Shown piece by piece: positions 1 through 10,868 of a stretch of DNA of 64,000 nucleotides; position 1 is the stretch's first letter; the number at the start of each line of letters is the position of its first letter. The DNA is from Trichoplusia ni (lineage: Eukaryota; Arthropoda; Insecta; Lepidoptera; Noctuidae). Made by a program: the position numbers and the translations under genes. The notes beneath the pieces are model-generated. The model was given only the letters and a program-made list of their open reading frames with translations, had not been told where the DNA came from and did not search any database. The stretch covers positions 3,117,834-3,181,833 of the forward strand of contig NC_039490.1 of the NCBI RefSeq assembly GCF_003590095.1, in the 5' to 3' direction.

Positions 1-81
1 TCGTACTTCGTCGGTCTCGTGGTACAGGCCAGACTTATTGTAGAGTTTTTTTTTTACATCTTATGTTCATTTGAATAATTG
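1..81. other. G+C-rich left edge, possible exon fragment
   Basis: The first 35 bases are clearly richer in G+C than what follows and are open in a plus frame (SYFVGLVVQARLIVE, stop by base 78) and in a minus frame (SGLYHETDEVR). This could be the end of a coding exon cut by the window edge, on either strand. No GT donor follows on the plus strand, and the minus-strand acceptor would lack a pyrimidine tract, so neither reading is secure. Confidence 0.15.
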
Positions 82-1046
82 TAATGTGTAATTAAGCTTG
101 ATGTGTGTGGGAGCTGTAACACTAAGCTAGCATCTATTTAAATTATGTTTGCGTGGATCGACTAACTTTAAAACGTAATAGAAATGAATTCTCCTTTGAA
201 AAAGCTAAAATATACTAGGAATTTCCAAAAATATTAAAAAAAACACCTTTTGAAATAATGCTATAAATGGCCAAACCTTTACACAGGGAACTAAAGGAAA
301 TAACATGTTCCAACTAAATTTATAATTCATAAGACTTCGTTCCACCGTCCACGTAACTCTAGAATACCAAGAATACCGCATACAAAGAAGAATACATTTC
401 TCCTGTATTCTGCAGCTTTGCTTCATTTCAAATAAACGAGTCCACACACACAAACAGCGCTTAAAAACCTTATTAACCATTTACATTTGACCTACCACCC
501 CTCCCCCTATCTCCTGCAACACAGACTCAAACGGGACAAAGTAATGCATTTTCACAGCTCATCTTGAATTGGACATTGTGTTGTGGAAATACCAACTTAA
601 GCTTGCACCATCTGTGAGCCTTACTCCGATGTTATAGAGTCTATTTTCGCTTGGTTTGTTGATCTTTTATGTTGGTAATACGTTTCCTAGTACATATCCA
701 CCTTCTCATACTCCTGGTCGCCCACCACCCACAAGCAGCGTCTTGGAAATGTTTAGTCTTGCCTCCATACGTATTTTGTTTGCCTTTTATTCTCGTCTCC
801 ATAGGATAGATAGATGGCTACCGTTTTGTACGGCAGTGTCAACTTTCTTACGTTTTGTTCGTTGGTTCTGCATAAAAGCTTTATATTTGATGGGATCGTT
901 CTTTGTATGGGTTTTATGGATGGGGAAAATTGTTATTTACGTCTTTCGTGTGATTTTTGGTTGGATTGTGACGTCATCAAAATTTGGTATACAGTGTTCT
1001 ACCGCAAAGGAACTAGAGGTTAAAGAAAATGACTGTCTTTTCTGAA
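82..1046. other. no gene seen
   Basis: AT-rich sequence. A 129-codon frame at 656-1045 has no ATG start (it begins at TTG), runs into the repeat that starts at 1047, and shows no splice or promoter context. I regard it as a chance frame. Confidence 0.5.
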
Positions 1047-1080
1047 CTAGCGGTATCCCGCGGCTTCGCATGTGTGGTAT
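1047..1080 (+). repeat. short head of a retro-element-like repeat
   Basis: The segment ctagcggtatcccgcggctt, followed by cgc, matches the head of the family also seen at 49510-49595 and at the far end of the inverted copy at 38523-38712. 'Ctagctgt..cccgcg.cttcg' is a familiar lepidopteran interspersed-repeat end. Only about 35 bases remain here. Confidence 0.45.
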
Positions 1081-2074
1081 ATCTATCGCTGTTAAACACA
1101 ATCCTGTTTTTTTTTTTAATTTGACTAAACACAAATAATATTATATTACTTTTAATCCCTCAAACAACGTTCGCAAGTATTTATCGTGTGAAAGCGTAAC
1201 AAATAACTTACATTCACATTTATTATATTAAAAAGATTTTTTACATTACATAGAATGGAAAGCAAACCAACGAATAATGTGCGTTCATACCCTGAAACTT
1301 CTACTGTTGTACATTTTCTCCACTTTCCTTTAACCAACAAATGCTATAAATTAGAAAAAGGCGTTATAAACGATTTCCTTTAATAAATTACAACCCATCA
1401 ACCACAACCCACACTTAAAAGTCACGCTAAGATAGAAATAGTAATAATTTCTAGAAGTGTAAAGATTTCATTGAATTTACTTATATAGTAATTCATTGCC
1501 TTAATAACCGCTTATTAGCAATCTATATCTAAATAGTCAATATTATTTCATTAAACTGCATGCCTTTTTAGACATGATTATTCGATTTAACATCTTAATT
1601 TGCAAAGAGAAAGGTACTAATTATAAACCGTTATTAATTTAGTACTAAGTACACGGCATCTTTATTTGAAAATGCGTACGTTTCTATGGTTACCGTTATA
1701 GCACCTACAAAAAAAAAAATGATCTAATTATATCCAAAAAGGTTTTAATCAATGATATTAAAACGAAGCTAAATAAAACAAACGAATCATATTTCTAATA
1801 TGGATATTTATATAGACATTCAAAATATTCGGAGTTTGATAGTCGCGATGTCTTAAGATGAGGGTTGATAACGCCATCTATGAGGCAATAAGAAAACTAA
1901 TGTTACAGCATCTTGTGCGCAGAAGAGGGAATGATCTTGTGAATCTTTTTAGAAGACAGGTTGAGATTTTGATCTTGTTGTATGTATTCGTAATATTTCA
2001 CAGTTTATGCTACTTTCCTCTCTAAATGCTTGTAGAGTGCTCTCTATTTTACTAATTTATTTGTCCTTTCTCAG
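1081..2074. other. no gene seen
   Basis: AT-rich sequence with poly-A and poly-T runs. I see no coherent reading frame, tandem repeat or recognisable mobile element. Confidence 0.5.
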
Positions 2075-2133
2075 GTCGGCTAGTAGAAATTTCTTAAAGA
2101 AAGTAACTTTGTTCACTACTTCCGAAATATGTC
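2075..2133 (+). other. candidate internal exon (59 nt)
   Basis: The left boundary is a textbook acceptor: TACTAAT branch-like site at about 2050, a pyrimidine tract, then CTCAG ending at 2074. The right boundary is GTC|GTAAGT at 2134. Of the three frames only the second stays open (SASRNFLKKVTLFTTSEIC); the others stop early. The base composition is no different from its surroundings, so this could be a non-coding exon or chance. Confidence 0.25.
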
Positions 2134-2552
2134 GTAAGTGATCGACAAACAACTGACATAATATAGGCATACAATGACTATTATTCCAAAAAAACTACCC
2201 AAACAAATGGCTTAATATAGTGCAGGCTATGAGCAAAAGGATTCCCACAACTGCAATTAGGTCTCTACATACATTAAAAGGTATTAGAACTGCACAAAGC
2301 GCCCACGACTTCCACGAATCAAAGCTTAATGAAACAGAATTTCAACGAATGTATAATTATATTTTTCATCTTTTCTAACATCATATTAATTCCCTTTACA
2401 ACTCCCGATTCCATGAAAATCCCATCCAAAGAAAATCTTATTTTAATATACAAATCACATTGACTAATTACAAACAGGCCTTATACCGGAAAATTGCTGT
2501 TAACGTAACAAAAATAGTTACAAAAGTGAGTAAATAAGAGTCAAGGGAGAAC

Positions 2553-2812
2553 ATGAATTCCGTCGCATGGTTGGACAGAGGACAGAGGGACATGGGTGGG
2601 AGGCAAGAGGGACCAAAAAGTAAAAAGTGGAAGGAAGAAGTGAAAAAGAGCAGCCGCGCCTTTGTGTGGCACCCTCCCGATGTAGCGACAGCAGAAAAGT
2701 CGTATGGAAATACGAAATTTATTTAACTTGATATAATGATTAATTTCCTGGACTGGACTGACTGGAAGCCGACACCAACATAGTTGGGAAAAGGCTAGGC
2801 CGATGATGATAA
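2553..2812 (+). mobile_element. 3' end of a non-LTR retrotransposon
   Basis: Bases 2742-2812 carry the lepidopteran non-LTR tail: ggactggactgactggaagc, then gacaccaacatagttggg, aaaaggctagg and a GATGATGAT-type tail. Upstream, 2559-2726 holds an open frame with WLDRGQRDMGGRQEG and KKWKEEVKKSSRAF, in the position of the C-terminal end of the reverse-transcriptase ORF. It is G+C-richer than the flanks. The copy is 5'-truncated with no reverse-transcriptase core. A second, more decayed tail of the same family lies at 24610-24665. Confidence 0.65.
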
Positions 2813-3991
2813 TGTAAATTTTTTCAACTATGCTTCAAATGCTGTGTAGCTTCTAGTTTAAGATGTAACAATTAACGTCAGCATACAAGTCAATTAAAAA
2901 TCCACACGTGAGTAAAACATGCCGCAAAACGTATTCTACTTGATCAACATTTCCCGTTTTAATGGTCGATCAAAGAAAAACAAAATCGATTAAAAATGTA
3001 AATAAACTGTGTGTTTATTAAATTGGACACTTCGAAACGTGTTTTTTCCCACTTATATAGATATTACAACTATTTGGATATTATGTAAAATAAATTGATT
3101 TAATTGAGAAAAGTGATTATTAATTGTGCTAAATGCTCCAATCGTACGCTGTGTTAATTATTTTATGGTAAAACGAAATTGCTTAATGTAGGAAATGGCC
3201 GGTTTTTATTGAAGTTCAACAGTTATTTACATTTATTTTCACGCTGGGGAGGTGGTGCTAATTTGCAGTGAATATTTATAGCTTGAATGTTTTCTTTTTA
3301 TTAACAACATTTATACCAAACATGTGGTCAATGTAGGTTTTTCAGATACTTAATAATTCTGTTATTCATTTGTAAAATGCACACATACATGTATTCTAGT
3401 TCTTCGTTCAATTCTGTCGCTAATAAGGGTTTTATGGTTAGTCGATGGCAATTACCCTGATTGGTCCCATTGTTTGAGCGAACTCTACCCTTTTCTAATA
3501 TTTAAGTTGTATATTATATACACAGAGTCGACATCGACATCGCGACACTAAAAGACCTAAAAGCTGATTCATTGACCTTCATGATAAAAATAAATATAAT
3601 TTTTTGATTACACTTTTTCTGCTGACCGTCCTGACAGATACAACTTTGTAAAGCTCGTCTGTGGGGGAGGCGAAATTAAGAGACACTTTGTGTTGATTCA
3701 TAAAGGAATGTTTACATGCATACCTACATAGACATAATTAACTTTCTAATTATACTTATGTATAGCTAACTTTGAGCCAAGTGGCTCGCTTCCTTGGAGA
3801 CGAGATTCATATCTCTAATTTGTACTTTCTTACGCGAATTATGTCAAACACTTTTAAGGTTTTAAGTATTCGTATTTATCTAGGCAAGTTTATTGTTGTG
3901 ATTCATTTGTTGGTAGAAAAGATTGACCTTGTTATAAGACTATTTAGAAAGCGATTATTCTACTAATGCTGTGCCTCTGATGTTTACCAAG
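2813..3991. other. no gene seen
   Basis: AT-rich. A 64-codon frame at 3772-3966 begins at TTG and has no splice context. I see no repeats that I can name. Confidence 0.45.
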
Positions 3992-4089
3992 ACACCAAGG
4001 GTGCAAGGAAGCTGAAGTGGCAACATACAGATGCAACATCGACTCTGAGCCATCTCGCTTCGACAATAGCTGCGTTTTCTTATGTGTAG
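3992..4089 (+). CDS. candidate cysteine-containing internal exon (98 nt)
   Basis: A TACTAAT branch-like site at 3961-3967 lies about 25 bases before AAG at 3991. The right edge is TAG|GTAAGA at 4090, an excellent donor. The segment is close to 50% G+C in an AT-rich setting. One frame is open throughout and reads HQGCKEAEVATYRCNIDSEP, then SRFDNSCVFLCV, with four cysteines spaced C-x9-C-x12-C-x3-C. A second frame is open until a TAG at 4087. The polypyrimidine tract is weak and I do not recognise the peptide. It could be part of a secreted cysteine-rich protein, or chance. Confidence 0.3.
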
Positions 4090-4298
4090 GTAAGAGGGCT
4101 CTTAGAACCCACGGGAGCCAAAATCGAAATTATAAATTATGATTGATTTCAAATTCCTTTTTCAACCTATTGGAGCTACTTCTAGTTAATGCTATCAAAC
4201 TCCTGCTAAACAAAACAATAACCACATCTTTCAAAACCATCCTCCCGTCACACAATAGCATTTCACAATTCAAATTCGCCCTCATTACTTCTCAACAG

Positions 4299-4366
4299 AT
4301 GTGGCCAGCGAATTACCACCTTTAAGACCGTTTATCATAGCTACCAGAAATCAAAGAGATAGTTAA
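4299..4366 (+). CDS. candidate 3'-terminal coding exon
   Basis: The acceptor is strong: a pyrimidine-rich run cctcattacttctcaacag ends at 4298. The third frame then reads VASELPPLRPFIIATRNQRD, S and a TAA at 4364-4366. No clear AATAAA follows nearby. It lies 210 bases after the exon candidate ending at 4089, but that exon leaves one base over and this one would also need two supplied bases, so the phases fit only if the frame chosen here is right. Confidence 0.2.
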
Positions 4367-4544
4367 AAAGAGGAGTTATGATTTACGATAGCAACGGCCA
4401 GAGATGTGACACGAATCAAGTACATCATAATAGCTAGCATTGGCAGCTGCAGTTAATGTGTGCCTAATCTGTTGCTATTTATAAACCCCGAGGTGTAGTA
4501 TATGGGGTATCAATAGATAATCAATTAGGATCTTTCTTGGGTAC

Positions 4545-4760
4545 ATGATACCAGCCTAAATACGTCCAATTGCTTGGCGCAGGCCTCTTCCCATAATAAT
4601 ATAGGGGAAGGTTGAGCATGTCGGTCACCACGCCAGCTCACTGTATGTTGGTGGTTTGAGATTCCAATATTTGATATCCAACGTGTTAGCGTCAAGAGGT
4701 AAGAAACAAGGTTAGCCAAAATCTGCAATTTTGGCTGTCCAATTATATTTAGCACCATAT
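4545..4760 (+). repeat. decayed lepidopteran interspersed repeat
   Basis: The stretch gcaggcctcttcccat, ataggggaaggttgagcatg, accacgccagctcactgt and gttggtggtttgag follows the order of a common lepidopteran repeat ('..aggcctcttcccat..gagaaggttag..caccacgctg..gggttggtgga..'). I know this family from lepidopteran sequence in general. It is only partly conserved here, and the strand is nominal. Confidence 0.4.
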
Positions 4761-5403
4761 CTTTTAGCGTAATGTATGTTCATGTGCATGCTTCTTATAA
4801 GACAATTTTTCATACTACTTAAAGTTGGATTCTTCATTGTGTTTGATCAGAGACAGTAAAGATTAGTATCTAGGTTTATAAAACCTTTATCAGACCAGTA
4901 CTTTAGAACAGAAACAGAATGATATCACGATTACGTTATTATTTCCACTTCAATTTATCACTTTCTAACAAAACAAAAGCTTTATCTAACAACCTTTCAT
5001 ATACAAGTAACATTTGAAGACAAAACGTGCTCAGCTATGAATGAAACAAAAGTGTTCCGGTTGGCCGCAAATGTCAGCCGATTGTCAGAAATACATGAGC
5101 AATAATAACGCGGGCCCTATTACGTATACGTTATTTGCTCCTATTGGACGATAAACAATAGATTGCTATTGTAAATGCGGTTGCTATTAGGTTTATTGAG
5201 CGGTGCGTTGAAAAGCGGTCTGAACAGGTGGTATTAAGTATTTCTAGTTGGTGATTTCTATTTGCTTGAAAGTTGAGTTTGTTGTGAAATTATTGGATTT
5301 TATACATATGTTTCTAAATTGTTACTAGCGTTTAGTAATGTGTGTGTTCTTGTGTGTATTAATATTTAAATAATTGGTACTGTTCTTCAGGTTCGAACTT
5401 GTT

Positions 5404-5545
5404 TGACTAGCCTATTGGTCTAGTGGTTAGTGACCCTGACTGCTATATCGGAGGTCGTGGGTTCGATTCCCACAAAAGACAAATGTTTATGTGATGAGCA
5501 CGATGATTTGTTTTGTGTCTGGGTGTAATTTATCTTTATTATGTA
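5404..5545 (+). mobile_element. tRNA-derived SINE (copy 1)
   Basis: The head is tRNA-like, with an internal RNA polymerase III promoter: A box TGGTCTAGTGG at 5416-5426 and B box GGTTCGATTCC at 5460-5470, 44 bases apart. After the tRNA-like part comes gacaaatgtttatgtgatga and tgtgtctgggtgtaattt, the body typical of lepidopteran SINEs. A related copy is at 11913-12001, about 80% identical over the head. It is not a functional tRNA: no complete acceptor stem is formed. Confidence 0.8.
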
Positions 5546-6558
5546 TATATTTCTTTATGTTCACAGTGACGATAAGTTAACTTAAATAGTTAATGCAAAT
5601 CATGATAAATAGTTATTACACTCGTTTTTTATTTCATTATTTCTGCTGTCCCTACTTACACAGCATACACGACCACGACACTTTACGACAACTTCCACAC
5701 ACTTCACCACTTTAACGACACAAAATAAAGACCAAACCACATAACTTAAGCGAGTAATAGTCACCAAACGCATTGTTTATTACAAAAATAATTATCAAAA
5801 TTAATAATAGCGTTTAAAATAAAATTCCATTTTTACGATACACTATAAATGTGTAATTATGAAAAAATATATGTTCTTTAATAAATCTTTAGTACAATAA
5901 TAATAATAAATATACAGTGGCCAAAATACATGTGGCATTAACATTTGACACCGCGTTTTAACTGCTTCTTCGCCTGCTAATTGGTCGTAAATTATTATAA
6001 TTTGCTTTGCTGCCCACCCCAGTGAGTTTAGTGCGCCGTGAATATGATTATTAGATGGGTTAGCGAAAAAAATTGTTTTGATTTATAGAGGATGGGGAGT
6101 TTATTAAAAATGTTGACTTCCTTTTCGTTTACGTTTGTTTGGCATTTTTTTTATTGGGTTTATTGGATGGTCGAATTATTTCTGAATAAATTAGATTTTT
6201 TTTTGTAATTTTGTATGCATCAAATTGATTTCTTTTCCGTAATATTAAAAAGTCATCGCATATTCAGAATACAATTCTAATTAGAGAAATTGATTTAAAA
6301 GGTACAAGCATTTCATTACCTAATGACGCCAGATTTCAAACCTTTTTGTCTCCTGTTTTCTAACTCTTTTTCATACATACTTCTTTTTTTTCTTTTCTTT
6401 GTAATTTTGATAAAATATCAATGACATTTCTGCTTTTCTTCAATCTCTCCCTATCTAGGCTCATGTTTGCAAAGTATGCTAGATTTTGATTCAATACGAA
6501 AAAGAAACAATCATTGAAAATTTCAAAACCCCTTTTTAAATTTATACACAAAGCTTAC
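5546..6558. other. no gene seen
   Basis: AT-rich sequence with poly-T runs. I see nothing beyond chance open frames. A strong plus-strand acceptor-like tract at 6430-6460 (ctgcttttcttcaatctctc) leads into a frame that stops after seven codons. Confidence 0.45.
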
Positions 6559-6611
6559 CTTTAAACATAATAAATAATAGCAGAATAACAATCGTAATGA
6601 GCACAATTAAT
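6559..6611 (-). CDS. candidate exon encoding a hydrophobic segment
   Basis: On the minus strand an AAAG|GTAAGC donor ends the segment at 6559. The frame before it reads LIVLITIVILLLFIMFK, an uninterrupted hydrophobic run of transmembrane length ending in a lysine. The AG at 6612-6613 is a weak acceptor; an alternative ctgacatttatag acceptor lies 15 bases further upstream but adds a stop in this frame. Hydrophobic codons are AT-rich, so AT-rich DNA produces such frames by chance. Confidence 0.2.
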
Positions 6612-6626
6612 CTCAAATGGGATTAC

Positions 6627-8238
6627 CTATAAATGTCAGTAGGATGCAGTAATTAATACCTTTGCCCCAGAATCTTTGCCAATAATAGTGTGGTCTTATA
6701 ATAAACATTCAGAGTCAACAATGGGTTTGGCTTTGACAGCGGCATCCGTTTCATGTGTGACTTACGGTCGCCGAGTCAATTGTCTTAACTAAATGTGGAA
6801 CCAAACAAAACTAACTCGTTCTTACATTGTAGTGCAAGCGAAGCGAATAATATATTCTTAAAATTATAGCTTTACATCTCATAAAGTTGTTTGGTTATTG
6901 TGTAGTATTTTAAGACGTTTTCTCGGTTGAACAATGAGGTTAATAAAGTTAATCGAAGTGTTAGGGAATATATTACGTCTATGACGCTGTTAAAATGTCA
7001 GTTTCTCTTTGTACAAAAGTCATTATGTCGTTATTGTGAATCAGATGTCACAATGGTTAAAAGCAAGTTGGGAAGTCCCGCTGCCGAGGTAAAGCAGAAT
7101 TTTCTGAAATTTTCTGCTTCAATGTTCTTAAACACTGTATTATGAAAACCGTGTTTTGTGTACATCATATTCACTTTGAATTCCCAAATAGTGCAAGAAA
7201 AAAATGTTACTATAGGACTTCCCAAATTGACCAGAAAAAATATAGTTATAATGTAACTCATCGCAAGCAATCGCGCATCTGTCACTATACCATAATCTTA
7301 CAAAACGAAAGAGCTTAGTTCAAGGTAGGACACACGTTTTATTCATTAAACAAGTAACATTGTTGTTTTTCGTTGACACCACTTGACAGTACCAGAGCTC
7401 CTACCAGAACTTCCTAAAGTAAGATCATTACATAAGTGGAAGGGAGACAGCACTCTACAGAGTGTATAGCGCCATCTCACTTCTGCAACAGCAATATGAT
7501 TCCTTTATGAGGTGATGGTAGATCCCCAAGATGGGTTTATGTCCTCCTTTGAGATGCTATTGTAAACATCCACTGAAGTACGACGTGTCTTTTTGGTCTT
7601 TTTGTGTGGAGTTTCTGGCTGAAATGGAAATGTTTCAGGATGCTAATTGGATGAATGAATATGACAAGATCTAATGAGACTTTCGGTGTTGCTTGGAGAA
7701 ATCGTTGACATTCTTATTGGATGCCTCGTTGAGATTCAAATTGGACATTTTGGTAACGTTTGCGCAATTAATTGTTTTCTTTGGAGTGTTGTTTGCTGGC
7801 ACAAGAATTGTGATGGAAATGGAGTTTTTTGGGCAAATTTGATGATGAGGATGTTCCTCTACTCCGATATCATTCTATACTGTATTTATCAATCGGAGTT
7901 AGTAGTTTGACTAGTTCTAATGCCAATCCCCAAAATATACATAATACCAACTTCTTTGGACCTGTGATTGCTCAGAGTTGGTTTTGCCTGAACTTTTATA
8001 GTTGCAACTTTGAGAAAGCGTAGGATTGACAATGAAACCTTGTTGTATAACATAAAATACGAAAATGCAGCACTCTTAATATCAAATCAAAATCTCAAAT
8101 TTGATTTCCATTAAATATATTAGCGCAGATTGTGATAAGAAACACGATAGTCATTTACATAGACAGTCAGTCACATAGACATTTAATCCAACCCTGTTTC
8201 TCGTCCATCATTTCAACTTAACAAAAAGACGCGTTGCT
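6627..8238. other. no gene seen; one inverted pair
   Basis: AT-rich. Two 15-base segments at 7064-7078 and 7215-7229 (caagttgggaagtcc and its near-complement, 14 of 15 matching) face each other across 136 bases and might be the ends of a small foldback element. No target duplication is evident. Open frames at 6927-7145, 7674-7910 and 7829-8023 lack supporting context. Confidence 0.35.
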
Positions 8239-8472
8239 CTAAACAGTCATAACAAGCATTGTAAACGGAGCGACATTGCATCCACATCCGCGTTTATTAC
8301 GGACCATCATTCTTGGAACTAGAGGGACAACAATGCCAGCCTGTCTGACGACATGTTGCAAAGCTTTTATTGGCAACTTGCTTCCTATAAGCGTAAAATC
8401 ATTAAGCCTAACTTGGTTTGACATCTGTAGTCTGTTAGCTTCCCATTGCGTATCGGATTGCCGACTCTCTTT
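8239..8472 (-). CDS. candidate 3'-terminal coding exon, unknown protein
   Basis: Minus strand. After a pyrimidine-bearing acceptor (cattgctcgctacaccct, aaaacag) at 8473-8475, a frame of 77 codons runs to TAG at 8239-8241. It includes KESRQSDTQWEANRLQMSNQ near the start, LPIKALQHVVRQAGIVVPLV in the middle and RNKRGCGCNVAPFTMLVMTV at the end. G+C is about 45%, well above the surroundings, and the composition is protein-like and not repetitive. I do not recognise the protein. The antisense frame is also open (8276-8488) and the plus strand has its own acceptor-like tract there, so strand choice is not certain. No AATAAA is obvious downstream. Confidence 0.35.
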   Translation of the reverse strand, partial: KESRQSDTQWEANRLQMSNQVRLNDFTLIGSKLPIKALQHVVRQAGIVVPLVPRMMVRNKRGCGCNVAPFTMLVMTV

Positions 8473-9045
8473 CTGTTTTAGGGTGTAGCGAGCAATGATT
8501 AATGTTTAATCAGTTTTTTTCGTTCTACATTATTAGTAGAACCTACTGTATTCGTGTGATCTTTGATTTTTTATTCGTCATCATTTATTTTGGTAGTAAG
8601 AGAACACTTGTAATTTTTGTTTGGAGTTGAAAATTTCTAGCTTATGTGAGTTTCCAAGGTATATTTCTATGTCGGTAATATCAAAGTGACTGAACAGTTG
8701 TCAAACAATGATTGAGTATTGTCTTTTTCTTTATTTGATTTTCGATGACCTATTGTTTTAGCAAGTCGTATATTTCATGAGAACTGTTGACAATTCGCTA
8801 CTGTTTAATAGTTTTAGCTTCTGTTGTATTATTTCCAGTAGCTACTGTTTCAAAGCCGACATTGTTTTGTTTTGCGGTTAGAAGCTATATTTTTGTTTGT
8901 GTTGCCCGGACTGGTATCAATAAAAATGAACGAATCTACTACACGAGACTTTTGCTCTTGTATTTTTTTCTACTACTTAGGCAATTATCTCATTGTCCTT
9001 CTGTGTGTCTTTTTGCATGTGAATTGAATGTTTATGAAACCCGCC
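8473..9045. other. no gene seen
   Basis: AT-rich, with several pyrimidine-tract acceptor-like sites on the plus strand (ending near 8480, 8838 and 8980) but no paired donor or convincing frame. Confidence 0.4.
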
Positions 9046-9190
9046 GCGACACAAGGATTAAATAGATTAGTGTGGGAGTCGCTATAAAAAAAAATCTAGC
9101 CATTCATGTCTACTGCAGGGAAAGAGACCCTTTCCTCCTTCCTTTTATGCCAGTATATGGCTAACGTGGGCCAGTCTTGCAAGAATTAAT
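9046..9190 (+). repeat. interspersed repeat remnant sharing an 18-mer with 37455
   Basis: GCGACACAAGGATTAAAT at 9046-9063 is repeated exactly at 37455-37472, and both copies continue to a poly-A-rich stretch ending in aatctag. The following ctactgcagggaaagagacc, tttcctcc and taacgtgggccagtcttgca looks like a decayed lepidopteran repeat. Two copies in one window support repeat status; I cannot name the family. Confidence 0.45.
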
Positions 9191-9849
9191 CCAGCTTGCT
9201 TCTTATTATTATCATTATAGAATATTTCACCCTTGAATTTGAGTAACAGCACAAGTGTGTGTACCGTTTGGCATTGACAAAGACTGTCATTTGTTCATAC
9301 GAACAATATATTGGTCGATGTCACTGTCCATATATAGTTAGCCACTGGAGCATGCATGCGTGTGCGCATCGTTTCCGCTTAATATTGCACAGGCCGCACA
9401 CCGCTTTGTTTCAATATAATAATGCTGTCGTGAATTGGCAAGATTAGAATTGCATGATTGAAAGAATAACTGCAAGTCTTAGATTTTAAAATAATGTTTT
9501 ATTGTTTATTTCTTTTGTGAGTAAGGTTGACTATAAACTACATATGTTGGATGTTGTCTTCATGAATGTAACGATACAAAAAAATCAGACCAAGAATGTA
9601 ATAATTTCTTAAAATACCACCGTTTTATCTATTCAAATAAAATGGAAATTATCATAATGTATGCCGTTAAGAAAATCAAATATAGTTTTATTTCATTATT
9701 TAGATTCGGATACGCCTAAGACATTAATTACTAAGCGCCTTAAAAGCTCTAAAACTATAACTGATGAACCAATTTCATGTCACACCAATATAGGCGATCA
9801 ATGCTACAGTATCGTCGTATGCGCATAACATTTATGAATTATTGTGCTC

Positions 9850-9925
9850 TATTCCCGTCCTCTGCGCGGTTAAGAATGGACGCTGCGCTTGCGCCGGTCG
9901 TTGTGTTTGTGCGCTGTATTGATAG
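9850..9925. promoter_or_regulatory. CpG-dense patch 1
   Basis: A short G+C-rich patch with CpG clusters (ctctgcgcggtt, gacgctgcgcttgcgccggt) in AT-rich DNA, 330 bases before a stronger one. No coding frame is evident. It may be a regulatory element or unmethylated promoter-proximal DNA. Confidence 0.25.
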
Positions 9926-10239
9926 CAGTTTGAGTATTGTGATTTTAATGTATTAGGTAGGGATGTTTTGAAATGAAGGCTTATTTTTTATTCTTTTTCG
10001 CAGTGGTAATGCTTTCTTCCGTTGTAGATTTGAGTGTATTATTAGCTTTGTGAAATACTTTAATCCTTATTGATTTGACTTGTTAATTTCACAAGTTTTG
10101 CTATTTGCTGCTTTTTTTATTAAAATGTTCCATAAAAAAATGATATAACAAACGGAACCATAATTCAAAGTACAATAAAATACTTATAAATATTTTCAGA
10201 ACATCAACCATCAGAATGGCCATTTAATTTTAATATCTA

Positions 10240-10392
10240 TCAGCGGGCAGTCCGCGATATTTCAAGCGACGCAAGCGCATATTTTTTCATCGCTAATGGC
10301 GGATGTTTTGGCGCGAAACGTCCGCGTTTCCGCTGCGTCGCAACTCGCGCGCACAATCACTGCATCCTGCGTGCGCGCAGGTTACGTGTCAT
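10240..10392. promoter_or_regulatory. CpG-dense patch 2
   Basis: About 23 CpG dinucleotides in 150 bases, including cagcgggcagtccgcg, ggcgcgaaacgtccgcg and ctcgcgcgcac. The surroundings have about one CpG per 40-60 bases. Clustered CpG in an AT-rich insect genome often marks a promoter, enhancer or conserved exon. I find no TATA box, splice pair or long frame in it. Confidence 0.35.
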
Positions 10393-10832
10393 TTCTTTTA
10401 ACAGGTCGTTTAATCTTCATTTGTTTTTGCGAATATGAATTAAAAGGGTAAATAATGTTGTCTGTTTATTGGAGCGACGGTTTCAATTAGATTTGTGATG
10501 TAAATGATTTTGTGGGATTTGGTTTATAACTAAGAGTCGTGTTATCTTTTTACTCTGTTACTTGTCTCATTGTTAATGGGTTTTCTGCTGAATCAAACTT
10601 AAATTGACATACCATAATTTTGATTCAGATTCAGAGGTAATCTAAACTGATTATGAATTCTCTATTTATCTACCAAGAGTATTTTTTTTTGTCAAATATC
10701 CAATTCCACTAAAAAAACTTATTATCATTACTATGAACTTTAAAATGATGTAGATTTAGTTCCAGATCCTCACCAGACAGTCGACACAAAAAAAATTAAA
10801 CGACTTTTCACCAAAGAGCCCATCCATGTCCG
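10393..10832. other. no gene seen
   Basis: AT-rich sequence without features that I can identify. Confidence 0.5.
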
Positions 10833-10858
10833 ATTTTTATCCAAGTTTGGACAAAAAT
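10833..10858. repeat. small imperfect hairpin
   Basis: Arms atttttatccaa (10833-10844) and ttggacaaaaat (10847-10858) pair at 11 of 12 positions across a 2-base turn. It lies ten bases before the much stronger hairpin at 10869 and may belong to the same foldback element. Confidence 0.5.
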
Positions 10859-10868
10859 CTCAGCGCTG

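Noticed and set aside
656..1045. 129-codon open frame (+)
   Set aside because: Begins at TTG with no ATG near the start, ends beside a repeat head, and has no splice or promoter context.
5404..5475. Functional tRNA gene
   Set aside because: A and B boxes are present, but the acceptor stem does not pair and a SINE body follows, so it is a SINE head.
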